A stretch of DNA of 13,696 bases from DASRWT01 sp046728035 (GTDB lineage: Bacteria; Methylomirabilota; Methylomirabilia; Rokubacteriales; CSP1-6): positions 1-13,696 of the forward strand of contig JBKPDT010000134.1 in NCBI GenBank assembly GCA_046728035.1, read 5' to 3'. The notes beneath the pieces are model-generated. The model was not told the origin of the DNA. It did not search any database and saw only the letters and a program-made list of their open reading frames with translations. Shown in pieces: positions 13,321-13,696 of this stretch; position 1 is the stretch's first letter; each line of letters begins with the position of its first letter. Made by a program: the position numbers and the translations under genes.

Positions 13321-13696
<376 letters not shown>

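Overview
This is a high-GC bacterial window with strong G/C bias at third codon positions, most likely from an uncultivated soil or sediment bacterium. The mix of an orphan ABC_sub_bind-type substrate-binding protein, an LLM-class (F420-type) oxidoreductase, a PF20091-type alpha/beta hydrolase, an FMN alpha-hydroxy-acid oxidase and a short GspG/PilA-like pilin resembles Candidatus Rokubacteria (Methylomirabilota). That placement is an inference from gene content; no rRNA or marker gene is present.

Region 1 (1-2361, + strand) is a run of small accessory genes: the 3' end of an unidentified gene, a group 1 truncated hemoglobin coupled to it by an ATGA overlap, a DUF6968-like protein, a DUF2314 lipoprotein interrupted by one in-frame TGA, a SnoaL-like protein and a DUF1772 membrane protein. 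These share no obvious pathway. The stretch around 870-1420 is visibly less G/C-biased than the rest. Region 2 (2394-4621, +) holds an orphan periplasmic substrate-binding protein followed 17 bp later by an exported class C beta-lactamase-fold serine hydrolase. It ends in a short perfect hairpin shared with the opposing operon.

Region 3 (4631-7001, - strand) is a compact three-gene oxidoreductase operon, SDR then LLM-class oxidoreductase then nitroreductase. Both junctions are TGATG overlaps of one base. A good sigma70-like promoter sits about 35-65 bp upstream of the SDR.

Region 4 (7102-13248, +) starts divergently from that promoter region. It runs CinA-type amidohydrolase, Sir2 deacylase, a large alpha/beta hydrolase, an FMN alpha-hydroxy-acid oxidase, a zinc-dependent MDR dehydrogenase and a cupin. 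The first five are tightly spaced and probably co-transcribed; the cupin follows a 102-bp gap holding an inverted repeat. The first pair suggests NAD turnover, and the hydrolase, oxidase and dehydrogenase suggest stepwise breakdown of an ester-, lactone- or hydroxyacid-like substrate. The CinA/Sir2 junction carries a 62-bp tandem duplication that has apparently created a 21-codon mini-ORF bridging the two genes by ATG/TGA overlaps.

Region 5 (13268-13696, - strand) is a type IV pilin or pseudopilin gene cut by the window edge, closed by a textbook intrinsic terminator. No tRNA, rRNA, CRISPR array, transposase or integrase was seen, and no gap between genes exceeds 300 bp. No clearly new multi-gene system is evident. 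The most unusual points are the TGA-interrupted DUF2314 gene, the duplicated CinA/Sir2 junction and the stop-codon hairpin between the convergent genes.
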